In this document: positions 1-9,526 of the stretch, one piece after another
Position numbering within the stretch: position 1 is the first letter of the stretch
How the letters are laid out: every line of letters starts with the position of its first letter
From: Eubacterium oxidoreducens
Lineage (GTDB): Bacteria; Bacillota; Clostridia; Lachnospirales; Lachnospiraceae
Assembly (NCBI RefSeq): GCF_900104415.1
Contig: NZ_FMXR01000010.1
Span: 62,001 to 126,000, forward strand
DNA length: 64,000 nucleotides
Reading direction: 5' to 3'
Position numbers and translations under genes: made by a program
The notes under the pieces: generated by a model
What the model saw: only the letters and a program-made list of their open reading frames with translations
Database searches by the model: none
Told to the model about the DNA's origin: nothing

Positions 1-2423
1 TTCGCTTCACTTAATAAACCTGCAATTCCTTTACTATTATTAGATGTCGCCTGCAAAATACTTACAACCGCTGTACCATGGCCATTGTCATCATACATCG
101 CCATCTGATCATCCGTTGGATTCACATACATAGCTGCACCGGTCGTATAATCGTATCCATCCAAAACATTAGAGTAATCAATATCATCATGTCCGGCCGA
201 CAGACCACTGTCAATTACCGCAATCTTAACGTCTTCTCCGGTAAGAGAATTATTCGCCAGTGCTGATGCGTTGATATCCTCATAGTATTCATTTTGAAGA
301 TTATAATAAGTATCATTATAATCATAGGTTTCTGTAGAAACAGTCGGCTGTGTTTCAGTAATAACTGCCGCCTCCGTTCTGGTCTGAAGTGTTATACTAT
401 ACGTTGAAGCAGCTGTCTGTAGCGCTTCCAATTTTGTCAGATAACTAAGTGCTACCGATCCAAGCTCTGCATATGCATCCGCTGCTATCTGCGCTGTATC
501 CTCTGATTCAATTGCACTAATCAAGGTATCCACATACGCCGCAGCAGCCTGAGACATAGCATCTGACACTGCCTCTTTCACACCATTAGATGAATATGTC
601 GCACCGGAAATACCGTCTACATCCGTAGATTGCACACTAATGATTAAATCCATAAGGTCCGGATCAACCATATCATAATACTCTTCTGTATCCGTTGTAG
701 ATGTTGTCGTTATAGAAGATATCGTTTGATTCTCAAATACCACTTTGAGTTCAACAGAACCAGTCCCAACATAACCATCTCCGGATGCCGTATATGTTCC
801 ATCCTGCCATGTCACGTCACCATCTGTCGTTGTATCTACCGTTTCTGTTGCATCAGCCAGGCTTCCGGTCGTCATAACAATCGCATCAATACCACCGTTA
901 TTTCCCCATGCGACTTCACCATAAGATCCATTCGATTCTCCAACAGCCACATAATCACCGGCAGTCGTAATTGTCATATCATTGATCCAGTCACCATTTT
1001 TAGTGCCATAGTTTTCTGTCCATTCTACTTCATCTAAGCTGTTATACTTCACGATAATACTATCTTGTGCACCGTAGTTGCCCCAATCGTATCCTTTTTC
1101 AATTTCAGAGCTTTCTTCCACGACAGTATCAATACTTCCGACGACATAATAACCACCATTACTATCTGCAACGACAGCACCAGGTCTGTTATTTTCATCA
1201 TCGATGGTTCCATAGCTTTCGGAATTAATCAGTGTTCCATCCGCAGCATAATGAATAATGATGGTATCTTGTGAACCAAGCACATCCCAGGCTTCTTCCG
1301 TTGTCGCATCATTTGTTGCTGTTCCAACAACCACGTAAGTTCCATCCAATAAAACAGTTTGGTCAAACATTTCTACCTTTTGATAATTTGCTTTATCAGA
1401 TGGTGTCACATCTTCGTCATAAGCGCTACCAATCATCTTGCTCCACAAGACAGAACCATCCTCCCCACTGATTTTCGCAACGGTTCCATTGGTAATATTC
1501 TTAGCCAGAGTTTCATATCCGGTAACCAAAACATCATCATTACTATCAACGGTAAGACCTGTTAATCGTTTTGTACCGCTTGAAGATCCACCTATCGTAT
1601 TCTCTGTTCTTGCTGCATAAGCAGTTGTATATTCTACAGCTCCATCTTTAGAAATCTTTATGATAAAACTTTCTGAAGCCGCAACGGTTTTATTTGTAAT
1701 TCCGTCGTCCTCTGTTTCTGACGTATCATACTCCCATAACTGCTCTGTATCTGTATATGTTTCTCCATCAGTCGTGGACGTAATATATCCACTTTCACCG
1801 CCTGACCAGCCTCCTACTACAAAACCTCCATCACTGGTTGCTTCAATGCCATAAGACTGATCTCCTTTTGTGGAGCCAATTCGATACTCCGTATAACTGT
1901 CCGGATTATCTGCATCCACAACAAGAGTGTACCAGGATACTCCCTTAATCACAGAATCACTACTGGTAAAAGATTGTCTTCCAGTAACCGCAATTCTTCC
2001 GTCTGTCAAAACTGTAATGTCTTCAAACACATCAACACCGGTTGTTCCATAGATTTTCGTCCATTCCAGGTTACCATTTGCATCGTACTTTAAAAGTAAT
2101 GCATCATTGTTCGAATGTGATGTACCGTTTGGCGTATACGTCCACTCAGGGTCAGTTGAATCTCCCATCGTATAACCAATAACCGCATATCCACCATCAT
2201 TGGTATTCACCACTTTTGTAAATGCATCCGTATACGACCCTCCATAATTTCTTGCATTTGCAAATGCAATTGCACAGCTCGTAGTTGTCTCTGCCGCTTC
2301 AGCCGTTACCTCTCCGGCTGAAGTAGTACCTACCAATCCAGCAGGCAATCCGGTAACGGTAAGTGCTGCAGCAAGTACCGCAGCCATAACGCGCCCTACT
2401 TTCACGCCTTTTGTCCTAGACAT
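1..2423 (-). CDS. Secreted subtilisin-like (S8) protease with FMN-binding domain, 3' end outside window
   Basis: The 5' part of a large exported protein; 807 codons are visible and the reading frame is still open at base 1. The start at 2423 follows a GGGAGG ribosome site. A signal peptide covers about residues 1-45. Residues about 50-520 form a repeat-rich region with recurring W-T-x-x-Y-G units, like a beta-propeller. Residues about 540-620 resemble the FMN-binding (PF04205) domain, with the motif DGISGATYSS, which in that family is the site of covalent FMN attachment by ApbE. The S8 catalytic region starts near residue 730: AVIDSG gives the Asp (D738) and NGHGT gives the His (H782). The catalytic Ser would lie beyond the window. 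Role inferred: surface-exposed flavinylated protease; substrate unknown. It has its own promoter and is separated from efp by about 380 bases. Confidence 0.85.
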   Translation of the reverse strand, partial: MSRTKGVKVGRVMAAVLAAALTVTGLPAGLVGTTSAGEVTAEAAETTTSCAIAFANARNYGGSYTDAFTKVVNTNDGGYAVIGYTMGDSTDPEWTYTPNGTSHSNNDALLLKYDANGNLEWTKIYGTTGVDVFEDITVLTDGRIAVTGRQSFTSSDSVIKGVSWYTLVVDADNPDSYTEYRIGSTKGDQSYGIEATSDGGFVVGGWSGGESGYITSTTDGETYTDTEQLWEYDTSETEDDGITNKTVAASESFIIKISKDGAVEYTTAYAARTENTIGGSSSGTKRLTGLTVDSNDDVLVTGYETLAKNITNGTVAKISGEDGSVLWSKMIGSAYDEDVTPSDKANYQKVEMFDQTVLLDGTYVVVGTATNDATTEEAWDVLGSQDTIIIHYAADGTLINSESYGTIDDENNRPGAVVADSNGGYYVVGSIDTVVEESSEIEKGYDWGNYGAQDSIIVKYNSLDEVEWTENYGTKNGDWINDMTITTAGDYVAVGESNGSYGEVAWGNNGGIDAIVMTTGSLADATETVDTTTDGDVTWQDGTYTASGDGYVGTGSVELKVVFENQTISSITTTSTTDTEEYYDMVDPDLMDLIISVQSTDVDGISGATYSSNGVKEAVSDAMSQAAAAYVDTLISAIESEDTAQIAADAYAELGSVALSYLTKLEALQTAASTYSITLQTRTEAAVITETQPTVSTETYDYNDTYYNLQNEYYEDINASALANNSLTGEDVKIAVIDSGLSAGHDDIDYSNVLDGYDYTTGAAMYVNPTDDQMAMYDDNGHGTAVVSILQATSNNSKGIAGLLSEA

Positions 2424-2747
2424 TCGTTTACCTCCCTTTTTTATCTTGTGTTAGAGTTAACTAGCCGTAAGGATAACATAACTTTAGTTATGTATGCAAT
2501 ATGTTTACGAATTTTTGTGAATAATGTACTAGTAAATTGGTTCATTTTCCCATATTGCAGTACCATTTCACCACATCTTTGAGCCACTTTCTATCCGCAT
2601 CTATTCTCTTTTATTCTTTTTTTCCAATTCTCTCCTCCATCACCATGCGAAGTTTCTTATAAGTTCCAAGCTATATGTTGCAATACATCTACTTTTTTCA
2701 TCCATATCAACAAACAGTTTCTGCAAATTATCATTCCTAAATTGCAC
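2424..2747. other. Gene-poor spacer between the S8 protease and efp
   Basis: No intact gene is present between the protease start and the efp terminator. The part near 2424-2500 holds the protease promoter and leader. The part 2542-2747, read on the minus strand, has protein-like stretches broken by stops and frame changes and may be a decayed small gene (see findings). The rest shows nothing I can name. Confidence 0.5.
2471..2499 (-). promoter_or_regulatory. Promoter of the S8/FMN protease with palindromic spacer
   Basis: Read on the minus strand, TTGCAT and TTATCC are separated by exactly 17 bases, about 50 bases before the start codon. The spacer is almost entirely an inverted repeat, ACATAAC-TTTA-GTTATGT (2476-2493), placed where a repressor would block RNA polymerase. 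The palindrome is seen directly; its use as an operator is inferred. Confidence 0.5.
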
Positions 2748-2792
2748 AAAAAAAAGGCCTCGCCTAGATGATTGCATCTAAAGCGATAGCCC
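2748..2792 (-). terminator. Rho-independent terminator of efp
   Basis: On the minus strand an imperfect stem (GGC, TCGC and TAGATG pairing with CATCTA, GCGA and GCC) is closed by CAAT and followed by eight T residues. It begins about 14 bases after the efp stop codon. Confidence 0.9.
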
Positions 2793-2805
2793 TCTTATAA
2801 AATCA

Positions 2806-3363
2806 TTATACTCTTGAAAGATACTCGCCTGTTCTGGTATCAATCTTAATTACATCTCCCTGCTCAACAAAAAGTGGAACATTTACATTAGCACCGGTCT
2901 CAACCGTTGCCGGCTTAGTCGCACCCTGAGCAGTATCACCCTTAAATCCAGGCTCGGTTTCTGTAATTGCAAGTTCTACAAAAAGTGGTGGTTCAACAGC
3001 AAATACATTACCATCATGAGAACATACTTTACAAGTTTCATTTTCCTTAACATATTTCAGTGCATCCCCAATGATATCTGCACTTAACGGAATCTGATCA
3101 TATGTCTCGCCATCCATAAAGTAGAATAAATCTCCATCACTGTAAAGATATTGCATATCCTTACGTTCAATTCTTGCCTGTGGGAACTTCTCTGTTGGAC
3201 GGAATGAATTCTCCACAATACCACCGTTAATAATATTCTTTAATTTTGTTCTAACGAATGCAGCTCCTTTACCAGGTTTTACATGCTGAAACTCGATGAT
3301 CTGGTAAATACCGCCATTATACTCAATCGTAATACCATTTCTGAAATCACCAGCTGAAATCAT
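2806..3363 (-). CDS. efp: Elongation factor P
   Basis: A 185-residue protein that relieves ribosomes stalled at proline runs by binding near the P site. The length and the opening [10 protein letters not shown] match bacterial EF-P. A longer in-frame start at 3414 exists, but the AGGAGG site just upstream of 3363 and family alignment favour 3363. The tip loop reads [10 protein letters not shown]; the conserved Lys is K32, the position modified in other species (5-aminopentanol in Bacillus). Three OB-like domains are expected. No modification gene is seen nearby. A strong terminator follows. Efp sits between two surface-protein loci with no obvious functional link to either. Confidence 0.97.
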   Translation of the reverse strand: MISAGDFRNGITIEYNGGIYQIIEFQHVKPGKGAAFVRTKLKNIINGGIVENSFRPTEKFPQARIERKDMQYLYSDGDLFYFMDGETYDQIPLSADIIGDALKYVKENETCKVCSHDGNVFAVEPPLFVELAITETEPGFKGDTAQGATKPATVETGANVNVPLFVEQGDVIKIDTRTGEYLSRV

Positions 3364-3471
3364 TTGTTTTCCTCCTTCATATGCCGACTCACTTATTGCT
3401 CGGCAAAAGTTCACTTCTAAAACATTTTAAACGAAACATGCTTATATTTCAACCTTTTTACTGAATTTGGA

Positions 3472-6400
3472 CTATTTCGTCTTTTTTACCTTTTTAACTG
3501 ACCATTTACCAAACACTTTGTTGCCTTTCGAATCCAGTTTATAAGCACGCACCTTAATATAATATTTCTTCTTCGCTTTTAATTTATTCAAAACCGTCTT
3601 ATTGCCGGTAATCGTAACAGTTTTATATCCCTTCATGGAAGACTTTAAAGAATAGCAGATTTGATATCCTGCTGCGCCGCTTACACCTTTTATTCTTACG
3701 GTCAGTTTCTTTTTGCCGGATTTTATGGATTTCACCTTCGTCTTAGCCACGTTCACTTTTGTCCAGTGAGCATAATAGGTCGTATCCTCTGTGATTTTTG
3801 TTGTAATAGACACTTTACTTCCGCCACTTTTTTTCGTATACCATCCATCAAATGTATAACCGCTTCTCTTTGCAGTTGGCAGTTTGGATAGTGCTTTATC
3901 GTAACCAACTGTCAGTGTTGTAAAGGAAAGCGTTGCTTTCGCGGACGTAGAGTCATTTGCCTGGAATGTTATATGATAAGAAGCTGTAATTTTCTTATAC
4001 TGCCTCATAGCGTTTTCTAAAATGTCATAATTCGTAATTTCAACCGTATAATCAGACGAAAGACTTCCATAAAGATTTGCTGCCTGCACAATCGCCTGCT
4101 TACTAGAAGCTGTTACAGTTCCAATTGCATCTATGGCTGCAATCGTCTCTTGAACAAGCGCTTCTTGTTCTGTCTCAATCATGCTTTGAATCTTATCTTG
4201 ATACGAATCATCAATTGCCGAAGTACTATGGCATCTTACCAAATAAGCCAAATCATTAAGTTCATTCGCATTCTCAGATTCTGCCAAAAGTTCCGCATAG
4301 ACTTCATCCCACGAAGACTCCGTCTGCCACAATAACAATGGTGCGTTTTTTTGCACCCCAGTTTTAATAGCCACATATGTTCCGGCCGGTACAGTCTGCA
4401 TATCCATTGTACTTTCCCAGAATTTACCATTCGCATCACTAACTGTTTTTGATGATACAATCAACTGCGTATCTGCTAGTGCAAGCGCATAATTCCCCGA
4501 TACGCCATCTAGTCCGCCGCCACGTCCAATCAAAGCCCCATGATAAGATGTAGTATTGCTTCCCAAGTTGATTGTTCCCGTATTATAACAATTTTGAATA
4601 TTTGTTTTTCCTGTCTTTGCTGTCGCTATCATACCTGCAACACCACCAATACAAGGCGAGTTATTCGTTCCCGTCAGCGAAACGGTAGCTGTATTGTAGC
4701 ACTCTAATATCGTCTGTGAATTTGAGGCAATTCCAGCTACACCACCTGTCATAGCACATACCGATGCGACCTCGCCTTTATTAACGGATTTTGTGATACT
4801 CCCATTTTGCAATGTTCCAACAATTCCACCACAAGAATAAGAACTATCATAAGAAGAACAGCTAGCATTTACTTTCGAAAAATTCAAACTTTCTGTAACC
4901 AGGCATTGATCGCTGTTAATCCTACCGGCAATTCCACCAACTATAGCACTTCCAGTAACTACTGACGCAGATGTTGTGATACACTGTTTTATCTCGCATC
5001 CATCTCCTGTCACATCACCTGCTATTCCTCCAACATAATTTCCCGTAGAACGAACTACGCCACGGTTCATACATTGAATGATTTTTCCGCCATCTCTTAA
5101 AACCGCGGCAATTCCGCCAACATCATTTCCGGTAGATGAAACCGACATTTCATTGATACAATTTGTAATCGTACCACCGTCTATACAAGCTGCAAATGCG
5201 GCTGTATATTTTCCTCCAGATACGCTTCCTTTTAGCGTGAGATTTTCCACAGTACCCGACAAACTGTAAATAAATGCATTTCTGTTGACAGCATCAGATA
5301 TTTCATCTTCAAATGTAATACTATAACCATTACCATCAAACGTTCCTTCATACGAAACTGCCTTTTGATCACCAACCGGCAAAAACTTGGCTTCTTCTCC
5401 CGTCACCGTAATATCATTCATCAATTCAGCATTTTCTGCCGGATATCGATTGATTGATACCTGATTGGCAAACCACAATAAATCATTTTCCTGATAAATA
5501 TCTACCGTTCTTTCTTCCGTATCGCTGGTAATATGCACATTAGGCGCTCTGGTTGATAACACATCTATCCAAATATCTTCCGATAATGTCATATTTTTAT
5601 AAGTGTAACTTATTGTAATCTTCTCATCTTCCGTCGATAGCGAATCCATCGGAGAATAACTATAATCTTCTACCTCTAGATCTTCTGTTCGACCGGATAT
5701 ATAATACGCTCTTACAATTAATCCATCTGTATCAAATGTTTCCCCAAGACAGTACAAAGTATTCGTAGCCGAGGTAATCAGTTTTAAGGAATCGAGTTCA
5801 TCTTCATGTACCGTCACTGTGATATTTTGTGAAAAACTTATTCCATCCACTTCATAAGAAACGGTGACATAGGTATCCCCTTCCTTGAAATAATCTCCAT
5901 TTTGATAGGTAACGGTATAATCCTCTACCTGCTCTGAAGTTTGATCGCTATAGGTAACCTTTACTACAAAAGAATCATTATCGTTAAATGTCTGCCCTTC
6001 ATAATATTCTGTTACCGGTGTGCCTGTTGCTGTAATTGCTGTTGCTGTTGCAACTTCAGCATTTACCAAAAACACTCTTGGAATCGGAATTCCGGTTGCA
6101 TCAAGCGCCTCTAATTCACTTCCGATGGAATGCACTCTTTTAAGCGCATCTGCCATATTCGTTGATACCTTCTCCTCGTCACTATACGCAAAACATCTTC
6201 CGGTTCCGGATACCTTATTCGCCAAATCATATGACGATTCAGCAAAGCAAAATTCCGTTCCGGCTATAATATTTGCATTTTCACCCTTTAGCGAAGAAGC
6301 ATAAATTCCCGGATATGATTCACTAGTCGAAGAATCTTTCAAATAATAATTGTTATACCAATAAGCTCCACCGTAATCCATTCCAATGGCTGATGCAGCA

Positions 6401-7800
6401 TCTTCATTTCCTGTACCCAAACCAGCTACATATCCAAGATTGTAACAATTTCTTGTTGTCCCCTCACTATAACCGATAATTCCACCGGCACCTTTGTTAT
6501 ATTCTTCTGATATATAACCAAAATTGGCACAATTATTTACGTAAATAGAACTAAATCCGCCGCCGACAATACCTCCGCAGCCTTTTGCATCGGTACCTTC
6601 CACTCTTGCAAAGTTTATACAATTTGAAACCGTTGTAGAAGTCGTAACTCCATTACGTCCCAGAATCCCACCTACACAACGATTGGCATTTATATAACCA
6701 TCGATTGCAAGATTTTCAATTGTCAATTTTCGCCATTTGCTTGAGTCTGACGAATCAATACAGCCACACTCTCCGATAATACCAATTCCCTGACAATCAC
6801 CAAAATATGTATTTACATGACGTGAACAATACAAATTATAAATAATATGACCTTGTCCATCAAAATTTCCGTTATACGTATTCGATGAACGAGTACAACC
6901 ATTATCTACATAACTTACGAACGAACCTCCAATCGGCATAAAGTTAGGTCCAGACCAAGATGTTCCATCATTTTTATTCTCAAAATCAGAGCACACCCCG
7001 CCCATATTAATATCACAGGTCAATAAGATGGTTTTATCCGTAAAATCGATATCACTATACCAGTATACCCCAGTACTTTGCACTAGGTTTACTCCTGATG
7101 ATTTATATCCTTGTTTAATTGTTATAAGATTCAAATCCCCAACAACCGTAGTATCACAATTGTCATTATCCGAGTAGGTTCCGGTATCATGAAAAACATG
7201 ATAATAGGAGTCATCTGTTCCATAAGGATGTCCATCTTCATCAAGCCATGGCCAATATCCGCTAGTCCCCTCTATCGTCGTCTCCGTCTCTTGAATCGGA
7301 AAATCGTTAAACAAGCCATTTACTAAAGCAGCAGCACCTGCAAGCTGAGCCCCATAAGATAATTCGAACGTATCTTCCTGGGCATCATACCATGTTAAAT
7401 CAATCGTTCCATCCCATACAATAGATATACTATCTGCTATAATTTCTACATCACCTTCTGGCATTTCAAATGAATAAACGCCCTGCGAATCAGGCTCTAG
7501 AACCGTATAGGTAACCTCGTTATTCACCCCTTGTTCCTGCACAAGTCTCACCTGTGCCAGATAATAGTCCGTTGCCGGTGATACCGTAAATGAAACCAAA
7601 TCACCTCCATCAGCCGAACTTTCCAAACCATCAAACTCACAATTTCCTCCGGTATAAGTGTTCTCTATCGAATAACTACCAGGAGTCGTTTGAAGCGTTA
7701 TTACTTCTTCGGCTTCCACACTTTCCAACGGAACCACCTGCAACAAAACCACAGCACTTAACGAAAACGCCAGGATTTTTTTTCTTATTTGCCCTTTCAT
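3472..7800 (-). CDS. Giant secreted GLUG-repeat surface protein (1442 aa)
   Basis: Exported protein with a signal peptide at about residues 1-30 (ends VEAEE). Clusters of GLUG motifs (GGIxG plus Asn-rich turns) occupy about residues 330-470 and 850-1120, suggesting a beta-helix. Two Ig-like segments lie between them at about 595-760 (YEGQTFNDND and LGETFDTDGL). A helical stretch follows near 1170-1280, then a Listeria-Bacteroides repeat (YTFDGWYTKK to TTYYAHW) near 1320, and a fibronectin III-like end. No LPXTG motif or membrane anchor is present, so attachment must be by other means or by binding partners. It is the last gene of the ExbB/ABC cluster, 18 bases after the preceding stop, which suggests a receptor or adhesin role. 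Ligand unknown. Confidence 0.85.
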   Translation of the reverse strand: MKGQIRKKILAFSLSAVVLLQVVPLESVEAEEVITLQTTPGSYSIENTYTGGNCEFDGLESSADGGDLVSFTVSPATDYYLAQVRLVQEQGVNNEVTYTVLEPDSQGVYSFEMPEGDVEIIADSISIVWDGTIDLTWYDAQEDTFELSYGAQLAGAAALVNGLFNDFPIQETETTIEGTSGYWPWLDEDGHPYGTDDSYYHVFHDTGTYSDNDNCDTTVVGDLNLITIKQGYKSSGVNLVQSTGVYWYSDIDFTDKTILLTCDINMGGVCSDFENKNDGTSWSGPNFMPIGGSFVSYVDNGCTRSSNTYNGNFDGQGHIIYNLYCSRHVNTYFGDCQGIGIIGECGCIDSSDSSKWRKLTIENLAIDGYINANRCVGGILGRNGVTTSTTVSNCINFARVEGTDAKGCGGIVGGGFSSIYVNNCANFGYISEEYNKGAGGIIGYSEGTTRNCYNLGYVAGLGTGNEDAASAIGMDYGGAYWYNNYYLKDSSTSESYPGIYASSLKGENANIIAGTEFCFAESSYDLANKVSGTGRCFAYSDEEKVSTNMADALKRVHSIGSELEALDATGIPIPRVFLVNAEVATATAITATGTPVTEYYEGQTFNDNDSFVVKVTYSDQTSEQVEDYTVTYQNGDYFKEGDTYVTVSYEVDGISFSQNITVTVHEDELDSLKLITSATNTLYCLGETFDTDGLIVRAYYISGRTEDLEVEDYSYSPMDSLSTEDEKITISYTYKNMTLSEDIWIDVLSTRAPNVHITSDTEERTVDIYQENDLLWFANQVSINRYPAENAELMNDITVTGEEAKFLPVGDQKAVSYEGTFDGNGYSITFEDEISDAVNRNAFIYSLSGTVENLTLKGSVSGGKYTAAFAACIDGGTITNCINEMSVSSTGNDVGGIAAVLRDGGKIIQCMNRGVVRSTGNYVGGIAGDVTGDGCEIKQCITTSASVVTGSAIVGGIAGRINSDQCLVTESLNFSKVNASCSSYDSSYSCGGIVGTLQNGSITKSVNKGEVASVCAMTGGVAGIASNSQTILECYNTATVSLTGTNNSPCIGGVAGMIATAKTGKTNIQNCYNTGTINLGSNTTSYHGALIGRGGGLDGVSGNYALALADTQLIVSSKTVSDANGKFWESTMDMQTVPAGTYVAIKTGVQKNAPLLLWQTESSWDEVYAELLAESENANELNDLAYLVRCHSTSAIDDSYQDKIQSMIETEQEALVQETIAAIDAIGTVTASSKQAIVQAANLYGSLSSDYTVEITNYDILENAMRQYKKITASYHITFQANDSTSAKATLSFTTLTVGYDKALSKLPTAKRSGYTFDGWYTKKSGGSKVSITTKITEDTTYYAHWTKVNVAKTKVKSIKSGKKKLTVRIKGVSGAAGYQICYSLKSSMKGYKTVTITGNKTVLNKLKAKKKYYIKVRAYKLDSKGNKVFGKWSVKKVKKTK

Positions 7801-7818
7801 AAAACACCCTCATTCTTC

Positions 7819-8559
7819 TTATTTCTCAGTAAAGACAATCTTAACCACATAACCGGTCCACTCATCTGCGGATCCATCTTTAATTGCAATCTGAAGCGGA
7901 GCAATTTTTTCCTCAAGCGCCTCATTTCCATTCGCAATTGATAAGATTAAAGTTTCTTCTTCTAACGTTTTGACATAAGCATTTGATACATCTTTTGCCG
8001 TATAGACTTTCATAGAACGAAACTCGTCCACTGACCGTCCATAAGATGCTAAAAATGTATCCAGCGTCGGTCCAATGGCAGACTCGGTATCTGCTTCTTC
8101 CGAATGAATCTCCACCGTTGTCTTGTCCAGTTTCATCTTCGATAATTCCTTTGGCGTAATCGTAAATGCTTCGTCCGTCAGCCCTTCTATGGTAATCTCA
8201 ACATTCTCATAGCTAGATATATCCGCCAAAAGAATCGGAGGCCCAAAACTTAATCTCAGCACCACAATTACAACAGCCGCAAGTATTATAGCTCCAATCG
8301 TACGCCTTTTTAATTTCGTATTTCCCAATTTGCCGGCCTGCGTATCTTCCTTAGCCTTCTTGACAAAATCCGCTTCGCCGGCATCCGTTCCCCGTTTCGT
8401 ATCATTTTCCGGTACGACATACTCTTTTACTTCTTCCTTTAAAAGCAGTTCGCGTTCTCGTCTTCTTTTCATCCGAAAACCGGTTAACGGTATCGCCATA
8501 TCTTTTGGCAAATCCCATCCATTTTTCAGATTAAGATTCTTATAATCTGCCTTTTCCAT
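7819..8559 (-). CDS. Membrane-anchored protein with extracellular sulfite-oxidase-fold-like domain
   Basis: 246 residues: a charged cytoplasmic region (1-85), one membrane helix (about 88-105) and an outside domain. The outside part has GPTLDTFLASYG and a C-terminal PLQIAIKDGSADEWTG, which resemble strands of the oxidoreductase molybdopterin-binding (PF00174) fold but without its catalytic Cys, so it is more likely a binding module than an enzyme. It lies 2 bases after the DUF2149-like gene and has a GAGGGCG ribosome site. The topology resembles a TonB-like bridge (cytoplasmic tail, one helix, extracellular domain), and this is how I interpret it in the cluster. The family assignment is inference. 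Confidence 0.6.
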   Translation of the reverse strand: MEKADYKNLNLKNGWDLPKDMAIPLTGFRMKRRRERELLLKEEVKEYVVPENDTKRGTDAGEADFVKKAKEDTQAGKLGNTKLKRRTIGAIILAAVVIVVLRLSFGPPILLADISSYENVEITIEGLTDEAFTITPKELSKMKLDKTTVEIHSEEADTESAIGPTLDTFLASYGRSVDEFRSMKVYTAKDVSNAYVKTLEEETLILSIANGNEALEEKIAPLQIAIKDGSADEWTGYVVKIVFTEK

Positions 8560-8561
8560 GA

Positions 8562-8897
8562 TTATTCGCCCTCATTTTGAATGATATACATCTTACCGGT
8601 ATCTGTATCAACGTAAACCGAACCGGCCTTTTGAAGAGATGATTCATCACTTTCTTTAGTATCTTGTGTGGTATCTTCATACTCTTCTTCATCTACTTCT
8701 TTTACCTGACTTTCATCAATCTGTGTTACTTTCGTTCCGTCAATATTGATATGCCAGTTAATCACAAGTGCCAACATGATTCCCACCGCAAGCACCAACA
8801 TGGCATCGGCAAGATTCGAAACCCCCGCCATTGCACTTGGCGAAGACTCTCCCTCTTCAAAACTGTTCAAAGAACGCTTCTTTCGATTACTTATCAT
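8562..8897 (-). CDS. DUF2149-like / ExbD-like single-pass membrane protein
   Basis: 111 residues from the ATG at 8897, which has GGAGGTGG upstream and overlaps the end of the ExbB-like gene. A longer frame to 8921 lacks a good ribosome site. A basic N-terminus (ISNRKKRS) leads into a helix containing SNLADAMLVLAVGIMLAL, the pattern of DUF2149 and reminiscent of ExbD/MotB, where one Asp in the helix carries protons. An acidic outside segment follows (EVDEEEYEDTTQDTKESDE). Expected to pair with the adjacent channel subunit in a proton-motive-force-driven motor. DUF2149 is from memory of archaeal and clostridial families. The short periplasmic part lacks the usual ExbD domain. Confidence 0.7.
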   Translation of the reverse strand: MISNRKKRSLNSFEEGESSPSAMAGVSNLADAMLVLAVGIMLALVINWHINIDGTKVTQIDESQVKEVDEEEYEDTTQDTKESDESSLQKAGSVYVDTDTGKMYIIQNEGE

Positions 8898-9519
8898 CCG
8901 ACTTTTCCACCTCCAAAACACAATCCATGAGAGATTCTAAAATAGATAAATCATTTGCATACCATCTCTTTCTGATTGTAGAAACCACCGTCGCAATTGC
9001 CGCACATATAAGCCCAAGCACCGTTGTATCAAAAGCCGTAAGCAGCGAACTCGACAGCGTATATGTATCCCCCTGTCCAAGTGCCAAAATTCCAGGCCCC
9101 AATGGAATCAATGTTCCTAACAGACCAAAAACCGGACCTAAACGAATAATCGTGTCCGAACATTTTACAATCACATCATAGCGCCCCTTCGCCTCTTCAA
9201 TCAGACGAATCGCAAGCGCTTCTCGCATATTGTCTGTAAGTTCCTTATGATCGGTTACTTCGATCAAAGCAATTTTTTGCCGCTTTAAAAGTCCACTTTG
9301 TTTAATACTAACTGCAGGTGGTACGTTGCCATTTTTTATTTCATCCACAAGTCTTGGCATCCACACCTTTAGGTGGATACGCTCTGTAAAACCTTCCGCT
9401 ACTAATGTCCCAACCAAAACCAGCGTAAAGGCCAATATACAAAACAAAATGATGATAACCGGTGTCTGCAGACTTGAACATATCGTTCTAAGCGCAGAAC
9501 TTATCGTTGTTGAACTCAT
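8887..9519 (-). CDS. MotA/TolQ/ExbB-family proton channel protein
   Basis: 210 residues with three predicted membrane helices: about 18-42 (IIILFCILAFTLVLVGTLVA), about 127-150 (LGPVFGLLGTLIPLGPGILA) and about 165-187 (DTTVLGLICAAIATVV). The GLLGTLIPLGPG motif and large cytoplasmic loop are the hallmark of ExbB/TolQ/MotA, which form a pentamer around two ExbD-like subunits and turn proton flow into mechanical work. No flagellar gene is near, so MotA is unlikely, and Gram-positives have no Tol-Pal. The downstream gene is its expected partner. The upstream Ig-domain gene ends 7 bases before this start. Confidence 0.85.
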   Translation of the reverse strand: MSSTTISSALRTICSSLQTPVIIILFCILAFTLVLVGTLVAEGFTERIHLKVWMPRLVDEIKNGNVPPAVSIKQSGLLKRQKIALIEVTDHKELTDNMREALAIRLIEEAKGRYDVIVKCSDTIIRLGPVFGLLGTLIPLGPGILALGQGDTYTLSSSLLTAFDTTVLGLICAAIATVVSTIRKRWYANDLSILESLMDCVLEVEKSDDK

Positions 9520-9526
9520 CTTTTCA

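Noticed and set aside
8887-9519. Flagellar stator MotA
   Set aside because: No motB-like peptidoglycan-binding partner or flagellar gene is adjacent, and the partner is a short DUF2149-like protein.
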